Position numbers and translations under genes: made by a program. Positions 56,082-64,000 of a stretch of 64,000 bases of DNA are shown piece after piece. Position 1 is the first letter of the stretch; each line of letters starts with the position of its first letter. The stretch is from Echinicola vietnamensis DSM 17526 (lineage in GTDB: Bacteria > Bacteroidota > Bacteroidia > Cytophagales > Cyclobacteriaceae), in the NCBI RefSeq assembly GCF_000325705.1, contig NC_019904.1, forward strand, positions 3,536,001 through 3,600,000. The letters run 5' to 3'. The notes under the pieces are model-generated. The model did no database searches. It was not told where the DNA came from and was given only the letters and a program-made list of their open reading frames with translations.

Positions 56082-56945
56082 TTAGTATTGGTGAAAGGCT
56101 TGGGTAACAAATTTCAGTACTGAAGGTAAAGATTTTCTCCAATAAGTCCAAGTGTGCCCTCCATCTCTTATTCTGAATTCGTGGGGTATTTCTTGCTTTT
56201 TCATGGCAATATGTACCAAGCTGTTTCCTTCATAAAGAAAGTCATCATCTCCACAGTCGATATACCACCGGACGGCTCCTTTATCTTCTTCCGAAACCTG
56301 TTCAATTAAAGATAATGCGTTGTGGTTTTCATAATATGCTTTGAGTTCTTCGTCGGTGTAATTTTCCGTATCCATTCTTCTTTTCATTTCCTCAAGGGAC
56401 AGTGGTCCCACATAGGCACTTAGGGGAGCTGAAGAGGAGAATAATTCCGGGTGATGCAATGCATAAATCATGCTTCCTCCGCCTCCCATGGAAAGTCCCG
56501 CCACTGCCCGATAGCGCTTTTCACCCTTGATACGGTATTTTTTCTCTATGTGCGGCATAAATTCGTCAAAGAAAAAATCTTCATAGTTCCATTTGCCATC
56601 AATTTGGTTAAAATAGCCGCGACGTCCTGTATCGGCATCGGGCATCACGATGATCATGGGAGTGGCTTCTCCGCTGCTGATCGATTGGTCGGCTATGTGA
56701 AGGACCTCCCCAAATTGGACCCATCCCGTTTGGTCATCTCCTGCACCATGTAGCAGGTATAGGACCGGGTAGCTGCGCTCGGAAGTTTCGTAATCAGGAG
56801 GAAGGTAGATTGCATATTTTCTTTCTCCTCCTAAAATTTCGCTTGGAAGGCTGAGGTCATCGAAGACTTTTCCCGTTTGGCAATAGGCCACAGAAGCGGA
56901 GAGGACATATGCCAAGCCGAAAACAATATGGTAAACGATTTTCAT
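56082..56945 (-). CDS. exported alpha/beta-hydrolase of the esterase D family (PF00756)
   Basis: 287 aa with signal peptide (MKIVYHIVFGLAYVLSASVAYC; a possible lipobox-like Cys22 is present but the preceding residues are atypical). YPVLYLLHGAGDDQTGW holds the oxyanion region, Ser152 in GLSMGGGGS is the nucleophile, and the ending IRDGGHTWTYWRKSLP supplies the catalytic His. Related enzymes in Bacteroidota include feruloyl and acetyl-xylan esterases acting on plant or algal glycans. Substrate unknown. Confidence 0.88.
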   Translation of the reverse strand: MKIVYHIVFGLAYVLSASVAYCQTGKVFDDLSLPSEILGGERKYAIYLPPDYETSERSYPVLYLLHGAGDDQTGWVQFGEVLHIADQSISSGEATPMIIVMPDADTGRRGYFNQIDGKWNYEDFFFDEFMPHIEKKYRIKGEKRYRAVAGLSMGGGGSMIYALHHPELFSSSAPLSAYVGPLSLEEMKRRMDTENYTDEELKAYYENHNALSLIEQVSEEDKGAVRWYIDCGDDDFLYEGNSLVHIAMKKQEIPHEFRIRDGGHTWTYWRKSLPSVLKFVTQAFHQY

Positions 56946-57084
56946 AGTGAATTAATTTGGGTTTATTAAAGATAACCGATATCCTGTTTTATCAAATGGT
57001 ATTTTGAGGAATTTCTTAATTTTATCCCTTACGGTAAGGGCAATGAAGTGCTGGGAATGAAAAAAGATCTTCATGACACGCCTG

Positions 57085-57945
57085 TTACAAAAGAGATTCG
57101 ATGATATCTTGTGCTCTGTCGAGTGAGCCCATGTAGACCACGCTTCCTTCTTTGTTTAATACCACAACGGTAGGGTAGACGTATACGCCAAAATCATCCA
57201 TGATTTTTTGTGTTCCTTGTAAGACGTTAAACGTGTAGCCTTTGTCACGAATGGCTTCAAAGGCTTGGCCAGGACGGTCACTGGACATCGGGCGGTTCAT
57301 CGCATAGATTGCGAGGTCTGGGTGGTCTAGGTATTGTTCATGAAGCTGCTGCAAATCGGGGAATTTTTTCCAGCATGGCGCGCAACCGATAAACCAAAAA
57401 TCCAACAGCACTACTTTTCCTTTTAGCTGTTCATTTGTGATTTCATGCCCCTTCTCATCAGTAGCCTTAAATGATACGGAGGTTTCTTCGGTCACTTGTC
57501 CAGATGTATTGCCAAATTCTATATAATGAACCCACGTATCATAAACACTAAGGTTTAAAACGAAGGGAAATAGGAAAAGGCTAAAGCCATAGGTATAGCG
57601 GTTCTTGATGGTTTTGGCCGTCATGATGGCAGCAGCTAAACTTCCTAGCACCAGACAGATAAATGTAGGCAATACCTTAATGGCAAATCTTAGACTGGGA
57701 AGGCTGATAAATGCAAAAAGCAAGATCCCAAAGAGGGAGGCTGAAATGACCCATTTTGAAGGGATGAGATTTGATAGCTGTCGGATTACCAAGGCATCAA
57801 TAGCCAAAATCAACATGAATCCAAGTAGAGCTCCAAATCCCCATAGGTTAAAGTCCCTTGATAAGGTCAAAACATAAGCGCTGCTATAAAAAGAAATCAA
57901 AAATATAATTGCTGCAAGAAAAATGCTGCTAACGGTTTTTTTCAT
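57085..57945 (-). CDS. membrane-anchored TlpA-like thioredoxin
   Basis: 286 aa: four or five hydrophobic segments (about 5-135) followed by a periplasmic redoxin domain (about 155-286). The active-site motif is C-A-P-C in VVLLDFWFIGCAPCWKKFPDLQQL (about 193-196), with DFGVYVYPTVVVLNKEGSVVYMG carrying the cis-Pro. Probably a thiol-disulfide oxidoreductase at the periplasmic side of the inner membrane, for cytochrome c or envelope proteins. The membrane part is not DsbD-like and is not recognised. Confidence 0.82.
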   Translation of the reverse strand: MKKTVSSIFLAAIIFLISFYSSAYVLTLSRDFNLWGFGALLGFMLILAIDALVIRQLSNLIPSKWVISASLFGILLFAFISLPSLRFAIKVLPTFICLVLGSLAAAIMTAKTIKNRYTYGFSLFLFPFVLNLSVYDTWVHYIEFGNTSGQVTEETSVSFKATDEKGHEITNEQLKGKVVLLDFWFIGCAPCWKKFPDLQQLHEQYLDHPDLAIYAMNRPMSSDRPGQAFEAIRDKGYTFNVLQGTQKIMDDFGVYVYPTVVVLNKEGSVVYMGSLDRAQDIIESLL

Positions 57946-58005
57946 GAATGTGCCAGGAGTTTTGGTTGTTCGTATTAGTACGTTGGTCGGGTGGCCTAAG
58001 TTCGG

Positions 58006-58857
58006 TTACCATTTATCTATCAGCTTAAAGCGGATTTTATCTCCTTGCTTTTTTTGGGAAAGGCAAGAAATTGCCTGTTGGGAGAGCTGTAGGATCCTGG
58101 GATAACCACCGGTAACTTGTGCATCTTTCATGAGCACCACCAATTTGCCACCAGGGGTAAGCTGTACCGTTCCGGGGTAGACAGGGGCGGTCAGAATTTC
58201 CTTCAGGTTGTTTTCAAACTTTTCTTCCAACTGGATGCCCATTCTGTTTTGTTTGGCAGAAAGGTGAAAATCCCTTGCCAACAGCTGTTCGAAAAGCCCT
58301 TCATCCATTTCTGCTGCTTCTGCTCCTGGGTAGACCGCTAAGGTCTCCTCTTCAAACAGTGCATCATCTACAGCGACTTTGGCATGGGAAGCGGAGTGCG
58401 CCTTTGGACTGGGCAGGTAGGGCAAGGTCATTCCCTTTTCTAGCCTTGCATTTTTGGTTATACCATTGTACCAGCTTTTACTGCCCAGGATTTTTTCTGT
58501 TTGGAAGCCGCCTTGGACACCAAGGTAAATCCTACATCCTTTTTTTACGGGTGATAGCCGGAGTTTATCCCCCGCACCCACATTGATGACATGGTTGATG
58601 GAATATTCCTGATCATTTACCTGGACTTTTACTGGGGCACCAGTGATGATAATGGTGGCAGGGTGGTGAAAGCGGAATTCTCCACCCACCATGGTCAGTT
58701 CCAGACAGGCGTCAGATGGATCATTTTGAAGGAGGTGATTGGCCAGTAGGTAGGACTGTTCATCCATGGCTCCAGCAGCAGGAATCCCCCAGTGGGCATA
58801 CCCAAACCTGCCAAGATCCTGGATGGTGCCATAAAACCCTGCTTTGATGACTTCCAT
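58006..58857 (-). CDS. pxpC: 5-oxoprolinase subunit C (KipA/AHS2 family)
   Basis: Works with PxpA and PxpB to hydrolyse 5-oxoproline to glutamate using ATP. I start at 58857 (MEVIKAGFYGTIQDLGR) because GAAGG lies just upstream; ATG at 58878 is the alternative. Conserved AHS2 blocks: GTIQDLGRFGYAHWGIPAAGAMDEQSYLLANHLLQND, CLELTMVGGEF, YLGVQGGF, AKQNRMGIQLE, and PGTVQLTPGGKLVVLMKDAQVTGGYPRILQLSQ. Last gene of the Nramp-pxpA-pxpB-pxpC operon. Confidence 0.93.
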   Translation of the reverse strand: MEVIKAGFYGTIQDLGRFGYAHWGIPAAGAMDEQSYLLANHLLQNDPSDACLELTMVGGEFRFHHPATIIITGAPVKVQVNDQEYSINHVINVGAGDKLRLSPVKKGCRIYLGVQGGFQTEKILGSKSWYNGITKNARLEKGMTLPYLPSPKAHSASHAKVAVDDALFEEETLAVYPGAEAAEMDEGLFEQLLARDFHLSAKQNRMGIQLEEKFENNLKEILTAPVYPGTVQLTPGGKLVVLMKDAQVTGGYPRILQLSQQAISCLSQKKQGDKIRFKLIDKW

Positions 58858-58864
58858 GTTGCCT

Positions 58865-59581
58865 TCAGATTTCTTCATAGTCCAGTTGGTAATTGTTTTC
58901 CTTCAATAGTGAAATGATATCCTGATAGTGTTCTGCAGAGACCGCCTTAAATGTGATGTAGTCTCCAGGCTGAGGTTTGATGGGGGGATCTGATGTGACG
59001 TTGAATAATGGCACAGGTGTTTTGCCTATGACATGCCATCCCCCAGGACTGTTTTGGGGGTAAATGCCCGTTTGTTTCCCGCCAATGGCTACGGCACCTT
59101 TCTCGATCAGGGGATCCGGTTGTTTTTTTCTAGGTACGAAGAGTTGTTGGTCCAGTCCGCCCAAATACATAAAACCGGGCATAAAACCGTAAAAATAAAG
59201 CAAGTAATGGGAAGATTGATGCAGGGAAATCACCTCGTCAGTAGACATGCTCGCATAAGAAGCTACGTGGTCAAGGTCTTTACCTGAGTACCAAACGGGA
59301 ATGGTCCATCTTTTTCTATTCATACTGGAGTCGGAGTGGACACTCTTTTCTGCCAAAAGCTCTAATTCATTGAGGATGTCTTGAAGTTGGAATGTCGATT
59401 TAAAGCGAAGGCTTAAACAATGGTAGCCCATGGTGACTTCAAGCAATTCCTGCTGCCAAATTCCTTGGATTTGAGTTTTCATGGACATCATTTCCATCAG
59501 GGTGGATTCCTCGATGGAAGGAGGCCAATACAGCTCCAAAATAGTGGGTGAAATGTGTTTGTACTTGAATAAATGTGGCAT
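58865..59581 (-). CDS. pxpB: 5-oxoprolinase subunit B (KipI/AHS1 family)
   Basis: I start at the ATG at 59581 (MPHLFKYKHIS); a TTG at 59617 overlapping the pxpA stop is possible. AHS1 blocks: IPVWYSGKDLDHVASYASMSTDEVISLHQSSHYLLYFYGFMPGFMYLGGLDQQLFVPRK and GAVAIGGKQTGIYPQNSPGGWHVIGKTP. It forms a complex with PxpC. In Bacillus the homolog KipI was first described as a kinase inhibitor; the oxoprolinase role is the general one. Confidence 0.93.
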   Translation of the reverse strand: MPHLFKYKHISPTILELYWPPSIEESTLMEMMSMKTQIQGIWQQELLEVTMGYHCLSLRFKSTFQLQDILNELELLAEKSVHSDSSMNRKRWTIPVWYSGKDLDHVASYASMSTDEVISLHQSSHYLLYFYGFMPGFMYLGGLDQQLFVPRKKQPDPLIEKGAVAIGGKQTGIYPQNSPGGWHVIGKTPVPLFNVTSDPPIKPQPGDYITFKAVSAEHYQDIISLLKENNYQLDYEEI

Positions 59582-59613
59582 GAATGTGGTGTTTTCTGTT
59601 TGAAAAATAACTG

Positions 59614-60333
59614 TCAATTAGCTGATTTCATCGTCTCATGGATGGCTTTGGTGAGCGCTAAGGCTCCCCGACTGTCTCCGTGGACACAAACTGTATCTGC
59701 CTCTATGGGGATCATTTTTCCTGAAAGTGTCTGAACTTTCCCTGTTATGACCATATTTGCCAAATGGCTTACCGCATCTTTTGTGTTATGGATGAGTGCT
59801 TCGGGGTCGTCCCTGGAAACAAGACTCAAATCCTCATGATAGTTTCTGTCGGCAAAAACTTCATGCCAAACCTCCAGTCCGTTTTCTTTGGCAATTTTTG
59901 CCATGACCGATCCATAGGGCGCATATACAATCACCTCCGGGTAGTGGGTCTTAATAAGTGCTACTAATAAACTGGCCGTTCCCGCATCTTTTGCCGCTAA
60001 ATTATATAAGGCGCCGTGGGGTTTGATATGATGCAGTGCAGCATTGCTTTGCGTCAGGATATCTTGAAAACTCTTCAGCTGTGATCGGAGGCTTTCCACT
60101 AATTTTTCTGGAGGCATTTCCATGACTTTTCGCCCAAAGTTTTTCCGATCAGGGAAAGCGGGATGTGCCCCTATTTTTACGTGGTGTTTTTGAGCTAACT
60201 TGATGGTGTCAGCCATAGATTTTGCATCACCAGCATGTCCGCCACAGGCTATGTTACAACTGGTAATATAAGCCATTACGTCAGCATCCGACTCCATTCC
60301 TTCCCCGAGATCACAATTGATATCTATTGTCAT
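59614..60333 (-). CDS. pxpA: 5-oxoprolinase subunit A (LamB/YcsF family)
   Basis: 239 aa, the usual YcsF length. DINCDLGEGMESDADVMAYITSCNIACGGHAGD at the N-terminus is the family's signature with metal-type His. IGAHPAFPDRKNFGRKVM, HIKPHGALYNLA, and ADTVCVHGDSRGALAL follow. The start overlaps the Nramp gene stop by 4 bp (ATGA), so translation is coupled. Confidence 0.96.
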   Translation of the reverse strand: MTIDINCDLGEGMESDADVMAYITSCNIACGGHAGDAKSMADTIKLAQKHHVKIGAHPAFPDRKNFGRKVMEMPPEKLVESLRSQLKSFQDILTQSNAALHHIKPHGALYNLAAKDAGTASLLVALIKTHYPEVIVYAPYGSVMAKIAKENGLEVWHEVFADRNYHEDLSLVSRDDPEALIHNTKDAVSHLANMVITGKVQTLSGKMIPIEADTVCVHGDSRGALALTKAIHETMKSAN

Positions 60334-61559
60334 AAACTCCAGTTTTGTATTACGCTCAGCATACTTTTACATCCCAATACCAAAGTAATTACCCAAATGG
60401 CAATACCAAAGATATTGGCGATAAGGTGGTTTTTGAATGGCCCCATCAAAGAGGTTTTATTGGCCATCCAAAGGATAAAGGTACTCAAAACAGGTAATAA
60501 AATCCCATTGGTAAGCTGAGCGAATGCAATCAATTGGATGGGTTTTATTCCAAGGGAAGCAAAAATCACCCCTAATAGCAGAATAATGCTGAAGGTCCAG
60601 CGCATGGGCTGAGCGGAAAGGCGATTGTTCCACCCAAAGCAACCGCAGATCACCAATCCACCTGCCAACGGAGCGGTAATGGCAGATGTTATACCTGCTG
60701 AAAATAGCCCAACACCCAAAAAATACGGAGCAGTTGGCCCTAATAAGGGAACCAAACTTTCACTCAGGTCACTGACCACTTCCACATGGTTGGCATTGCC
60801 TAACGTGCCGGTCACTAGAATGGCCATGGAGACCAGTCCTCCTAAAATCACCGAAATGAAAATGTCAGCTCTCACGTAGCGGAGCGATTGGGGACTATTC
60901 CACATACGGGCCACCAATGCTGAATGGAGAAAAAGATTATAAGGTACCACGGTAGTTCCTATCAGGGCTACGATGGTCAGGATGTTATCTGTGCGAACTT
61001 CGGGAACAAAACCTGCTATCAGGGTGGAAAGATCCGGTTTTCCCGCCACAGCGGTGATCATGAACACTACGCTCATGATCATTACCGTTCCGATCATCAA
61101 CCGTTCGATGTGCTTGTAGCTGCCCCGCATCAAGAGTATCCAGGCAAACAGTCCCGTTAGCAGAGGCCATGGTCGGAAATACACTCCAAAAGGTGAGATC
61201 ACCTTTTCGGGTAGAAATGTTTCCAGCCCCATCACGGCACCACTGAGGTTTCCTGCTTCATAAGCAGCATTTCCGACCACTATCGCCCCAATGACCAACC
61301 CCAATGCCAATATGGCAAAGGCTTTGGGGCGGATTTCAGTTTTGATGATGTGGGGGAGCCATCTTTGGGTAATCAAGCCTATTCTGCCGGCCATTTCCTG
61401 CAAGGTGATCGTGGCTATCATGGACAATAGTAGGGCCCAAAGTAATTCATAGCCAAAATTAACCCCAGCCATGCTGTAAACCGTTACGGTGCCAGGACCA
61501 ATAAATGCAGCGGCTACCAATGGCCCTGGGCCAACGTATATTGTAAGCTTTTTAAACAT
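60330..61559 (-). CDS. Nramp-fold transporter (YcsG type) lacking canonical metal-site motifs
   Basis: 409 aa, about 11 membrane segments. The usual Nramp TM1 reads DPGN, but here the sequence after GPGT is VTVYSMAGVNFGY with no Asp or Asn at the expected places. In TM6 the usual MPHN metal motif is VPYNLFLHSA. The surrounding fold-specific blocks (LQEMAGRIGLITQRW, GIKPIQLIAFAQLTNGILLPVLSTFILWMANK) remain clear. First gene of the pxp operon, coupled to pxpA; the Bacillus ycsFG-kip order is similar. Most likely it imports 5-oxoproline or another organic or ionic substrate, not Mn/Fe. Inference. Confidence 0.87.
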   Translation of the reverse strand: MFKKLTIYVGPGPLVAAAFIGPGTVTVYSMAGVNFGYELLWALLLSMIATITLQEMAGRIGLITQRWLPHIIKTEIRPKAFAILALGLVIGAIVVGNAAYEAGNLSGAVMGLETFLPEKVISPFGVYFRPWPLLTGLFAWILLMRGSYKHIERLMIGTVMIMSVVFMITAVAGKPDLSTLIAGFVPEVRTDNILTIVALIGTTVVPYNLFLHSALVARMWNSPQSLRYVRADIFISVILGGLVSMAILVTGTLGNANHVEVVSDLSESLVPLLGPTAPYFLGVGLFSAGITSAITAPLAGGLVICGCFGWNNRLSAQPMRWTFSIILLLGVIFASLGIKPIQLIAFAQLTNGILLPVLSTFILWMANKTSLMGPFKNHLIANIFGIAIWVITLVLGCKSMLSVIQNWSL

Positions 61560-61752
61560 GCTCCATCTTATTTTTCGACTTTACCCTGGAAGCAATCTAG
61601 TGAAATCCCGTGATATTAATTCGATTTAAACCTTAGGTACTGGAGTAATTCTAATGTGAAGGGAGTGTGGGACGGTAACTGTCGCACTATTGCAAATGAA
61701 GGTTAGTTTAAGTGATAGCTGTCCGTTAATTTGCATCAAAAATCAGGAAGAA

Positions 61753-62997
61753 ATGGAATTGATCCTAATTGGACTCATTGTGATGAACCTGCTCCTGAGC
61801 AGTTGGATGATCATAAAGCATGGACAGGGCAGGTCTGCTAATGAGCGGGTAACGGAAGACCTTGCAGCCATTAAACAGGATTTGAATGTTCAGATGGCCG
61901 AAAACAGAAAGGAACTGAATTTGCAAATGAACCAGCAATTCAAGTTGGTTATGGACATGGTGCGTGAATCGGGTAAAGACCAGGGAGCGGTACTGAAAGA
62001 CTTTGGCAAACTCTTCAGGGAAAATGTACGGGAGTTCAATGATTTACAGCGAGAGAAGTTCTCTGAATTGGAGCGGCGCCAGGAAAAAATGTTAGTGGCA
62101 ACAGAGGCTAGGCTTGAGAAGATGCGGGAGACGGTGGATGAAAAGCTTCAAAAGACACTGGAAACCCGTTTAGGGCAGTCTTTTGAGGCCGTAAGTAAGC
62201 AGCTTCAAGCGGTACAAAAGGGATTGGGAGAAATGCAGCAACTTGCCACTGGTGTGGGGGACTTAAAGCGGGTGCTCACCAATGTGAAAAGCCGTGGGAT
62301 TTTAGGCGAATATCAGCTTCAAAGCATCTTAGAAAACATCCTTTCCCCTGACCAATACATCTCAAATGCCGTCATGAAACGGGGAAGTTCCGAACGGGTG
62401 GAGTTTGCCGTCAAACTGCCGGGGAACAATGAGTCACCTGTCTTCCTTCCGGTAGATGCTAAATTTCCTCAAGAAGCGTATCATCGTTTGTTGGAAGCTT
62501 ATGAGGGAGGAGATAAGAGTGCCATGGAAGTGGCTAAGACTGCTCTTTACAGGGCAGTAAGGAAATCAGCGCAGGATATTAGCCAAAAGTATATTTATCC
62601 CCCGTACACAACTGATTTTGCGGTGATGTTTTTACCAATGGAGAGTTTGTATGCAGAAGTGATCCGTGAAGGGGGATTGGCGCAGCAGCTCCAACAGGAT
62701 TTTAAGGTAGTGGTGGCAGGACCAACTACTTTTGCGGCGATGCTAAACAGTTTGCAGATGGGATTCAAAACCTTGGCTATTCAAAAGCGCAGCAGCGAAG
62801 TATGGAAAGTCCTGGGAGCGGTAAAGACGGAGTTTGGTAAATTTGGTGACTTGATCCAAAAGGCCCAGAAAAAGCTCCATGAGGCCAATAATGAATTGGA
62901 CACATTAGTGGGCACGAGAACACGTGTAATCCAGCGAAGATTACGGGATGTGGAAGCATTGCCCGAAGATGAAAAGGGTAAATTTTTGGATAGCTGA
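61753..62997 (+). CDS. rmuC: DNA recombination protein RmuC
   Basis: 414 aa when started at ATG 61753 (MELILIGLIVMNLLLSS), which has AGGAAG upstream; an ATG at 61690 would add 21 residues. An N-terminal membrane helix (about 3-20), a long coiled coil (about 30-160, rich in E/K/Q), then the RmuC nuclease-like domain: NVKSRGILGEYQLQSILENIL, VEFAVKLPG, PVDAKFPQEAYHRLLEA, YIYPPYTTDFAVMFLPMESLYAEV and VVAGPTTFAAMLNSLQMGF. RmuC limits some DNA inversions; the exact activity is unsettled. Confidence 0.92.
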   Translation: MELILIGLIVMNLLLSSWMIIKHGQGRSANERVTEDLAAIKQDLNVQMAENRKELNLQMNQQFKLVMDMVRESGKDQGAVLKDFGKLFRENVREFNDLQREKFSELERRQEKMLVATEARLEKMRETVDEKLQKTLETRLGQSFEAVSKQLQAVQKGLGEMQQLATGVGDLKRVLTNVKSRGILGEYQLQSILENILSPDQYISNAVMKRGSSERVEFAVKLPGNNESPVFLPVDAKFPQEAYHRLLEAYEGGDKSAMEVAKTALYRAVRKSAQDISQKYIYPPYTTDFAVMFLPMESLYAEVIREGGLAQQLQQDFKVVVAGPTTFAAMLNSLQMGFKTLAIQKRSSEVWKVLGAVKTEFGKFGDLIQKAQKKLHEANNELDTLVGTRTRVIQRRLRDVEALPEDEKGKFLDS

Positions 62998-63077
62998 GCG
63001 CCAGTGCAGGATAAATTTCACATTTCCTTATGCAACTTTGGCGTTCATTGAACGTTTTTTCTAAAAAAGAAGAAACT

Positions 63078-63671
63078 ATGAAAGTGAAAATAGGAATGGG
63101 ATTTTTGGCCATGATGCTGATCATGGTTGCCTGCAATCCTGTAAAAGTTTACTTAGAGAAAGAAGAGGTCAAACCGTCTCGAAACTATGAGACTTTTGCG
63201 ATCATTAATCAATATCAAGGAAAGGAAGCTTGGAATTCGCCAACATTGGACAGAAACTTAAGGGATGGATTGGCCAAAGGGATGCAAGCGCGGGGATTTG
63301 AGGAGAATAGCCAGCAGCCAGACCTGATCCTCCGATACAATACACTACTCAGTGAAGGTGAGAAAGAGGTAAGGAACAATGATTATTATGGAATGTCACC
63401 TTTCGGGCCATATGGAATGTATAATCCCTATATGTATCGTTACCCATATGGTGCGCCCTATTGGCCTAGTAGCACGGAAATAGAAAAGTACAATTTGGGT
63501 GAAGTGGTGATTGATTTTATTGATCCAAAGGCAGACGAGGTGATATTGCGGATCAGTGCTGTGGGTGAGGTAAATAACGTGAAACAAAAGTATAAAAACA
63601 TTGACGTCTCAGTCGATAAAATTCTAAATGAATTTTCACGGAATATGCCCAAAAAACAAGACAAAACTTAA
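63078..63671 (+). CDS. DUF4136 lipoprotein
   Basis: 197 aa from ATG 63078 (MKVKIGMGFLAMMLIMVAC); an upstream ATG at 63030 would spoil the signal. Lipobox LIMVAC gives Cys19 as lipidation site. The domain has YETFAIINQYQ, LDRNLRDGLAKGMQARGFEENSQQPDLILRYNTLLSE, a Tyr/Pro/Gly-rich insert (MSPFGPYGMYNPYMYRYPYG), and YNLGEVVIDFIDPKADEVILRISAVGEV, matching DUF4136. Envelope lipoprotein of unknown function. Confidence 0.85.
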   Translation: MKVKIGMGFLAMMLIMVACNPVKVYLEKEEVKPSRNYETFAIINQYQGKEAWNSPTLDRNLRDGLAKGMQARGFEENSQQPDLILRYNTLLSEGEKEVRNNDYYGMSPFGPYGMYNPYMYRYPYGAPYWPSSTEIEKYNLGEVVIDFIDPKADEVILRISAVGEVNNVKQKYKNIDVSVDKILNEFSRNMPKKQDKT

Positions 63672-63704
63672 GGTGATAAGAGGTGAAGGAGAAAAGTCTC
63701 AGGT

Positions 63705-63732
63705 CAATGGGGGATGATCATGTCCCCCATTG
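63705..63732. repeat. 10-bp inverted repeat after the DUF4136 gene
   Basis: CAATGGGGGA (63705-63714) pairs perfectly with TCCCCCATTG (63723-63732). It has no T-run after it on the + strand, so it is not a classic terminator, though it may act as one or stabilise the 3' end. Confidence 0.45.
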
Positions 63733-63864
63733 CCAAAGATTCTTTACCGTCAAACACCCCATTCTACAGTGATGAATACTCATGTAGACTTGATGTAAAC
63801 CGCATCTGTCCTGATGCTGATCTGTTTTTAGAGCAGGTGGCATAAACATGGTTTTTGAATATTA

Positions 63865-63906
63865 AAAAAAAGGAGAAGCCAAAGCAGTACGGCTTCTCCT
63901 TTTTTT
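63865..63906. terminator. bidirectional terminator
   Basis: AAAAAAAGGAGAAGCC (63865-63880, first A's included) pairs with GGCTTCTCCTTTTTTT around AAAGCAGTAC, giving a 16-bp stem. It lies between the DUF4136 unit and the gene entering from the right. Confidence 0.92.
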
Positions 63907-63944
63907 ACAACCTGGCTTTCTTACAAGAAGCCTTTTACCTGTTC

Positions 63945-64000
63945 TTATCCTTTAAGGGTGCTTTTGATTTGTTCCTTAATGGTTCCCATGACCACTGGAT
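63945..64000 (-). CDS. 3' end of a gene continuing beyond the window
   Basis: On the - strand an open frame enters at the window edge and reads PVVMGTIKEQIKSTLKG before a TAA at 63945-63947; the terminator at 63865-63906 follows it by 38 bp. The other frames stop earlier or lack a terminator relation. Too short to name. Confidence 0.5.
   Translation of the reverse strand, partial: PVVMGTIKEQIKSTLKG

Overview
The window reads as chromosomal DNA of a Bacteroidota bacterium, most likely class Cytophagia and near Cyclobacteriaceae (Echinicola, Algoriphagus or Cyclobacterium type). This placement is inferred from several Bacteroidota-restricted families (DUF4301, DUF3078, DUF1573, DUF4136), weak Shine-Dalgarno sites, several exact TAnnTTTG promoter elements, and lipoprotein signals. 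No rRNA, tRNA, CRISPR array, prophage or intact insertion sequence was seen.

Layout. 1-1.4 kb: end of a POT peptide transporter and two very small genes. 2.0-21.1 kb: an exopolysaccharide (EPS) locus. A WcaJ-type initiating phosphosugar transferase and a lipoprotein polysaccharide lyase lie on the + strand. On the - strand, starting at 21.1 kb, come Wza-type export protein, Wzc-type tyrosine autokinase, GT2, Wzy-type polymerase, pyruvyl transferase, two tandem two-domain BioF2/FemAB-like acyltransferases, a NodB deacetylase, two duplicated GT4 enzymes, a DUF354 protein and a hexapeptide acetyltransferase. No Wzx flippase is present. 21.4-30.7 kb: housekeeping genes (dCMP deaminase, MurB, TruA, phosphoglucomutase, HPPD) plus a two-gene ergothioneine unit (egtB-egtD). 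30.8-35.1 kb: a PL8 lyase, an SGNH protein and an MBOAT acyltransferase, a second polysaccharide-related group. 35.3-47.3 kb: trpS, a DUF1573 protein, glutaryl-CoA dehydrogenase, tryptophan dioxygenase, a COG2509 flavoprotein, a CoA-binding protein, gyrB, and the polyphosphate pair ppk1/ppx. 47.4-51.7 kb: membrane proteins (TerC, SLC13, DUF202) and a DUF3078 outer membrane protein. 51.9-53.3 kb: a gene-free repeat graveyard of REP-like palindromes, direct repeats and decayed coding fragments. 53.3-58 kb: patatin, DUF4301, an esterase and a TlpA-like thioredoxin. 58.0-61.6 kb: the 5-oxoprolinase operon pxpABC led by an Nramp-fold transporter that lacks the usual metal-site motifs. 61.7 kb to the end: rmuC, a DUF4136 lipoprotein and the tail of a further gene.

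How it fits together. The EPS genes predict a Wzx/Wzy-type polymer that is acylated or aminoacylated, pyruvylated, acetylated and deacetylated; a co-located lyase probably trims or releases it. The PL8/SGNH/MBOAT group may act on the same or another acidic glycan. HPPD, KynA and GcdH point to aromatic amino acid and lysine catabolism. The observations most worth following are the noncanonical Nramp homolog in the oxoprolinase operon, the tandem two-domain acyltransferases with a strong inverted repeat in front of them, a structured GC-rich element inside the EPS operon, and the repeat graveyard with a possible small RNA at its edge.
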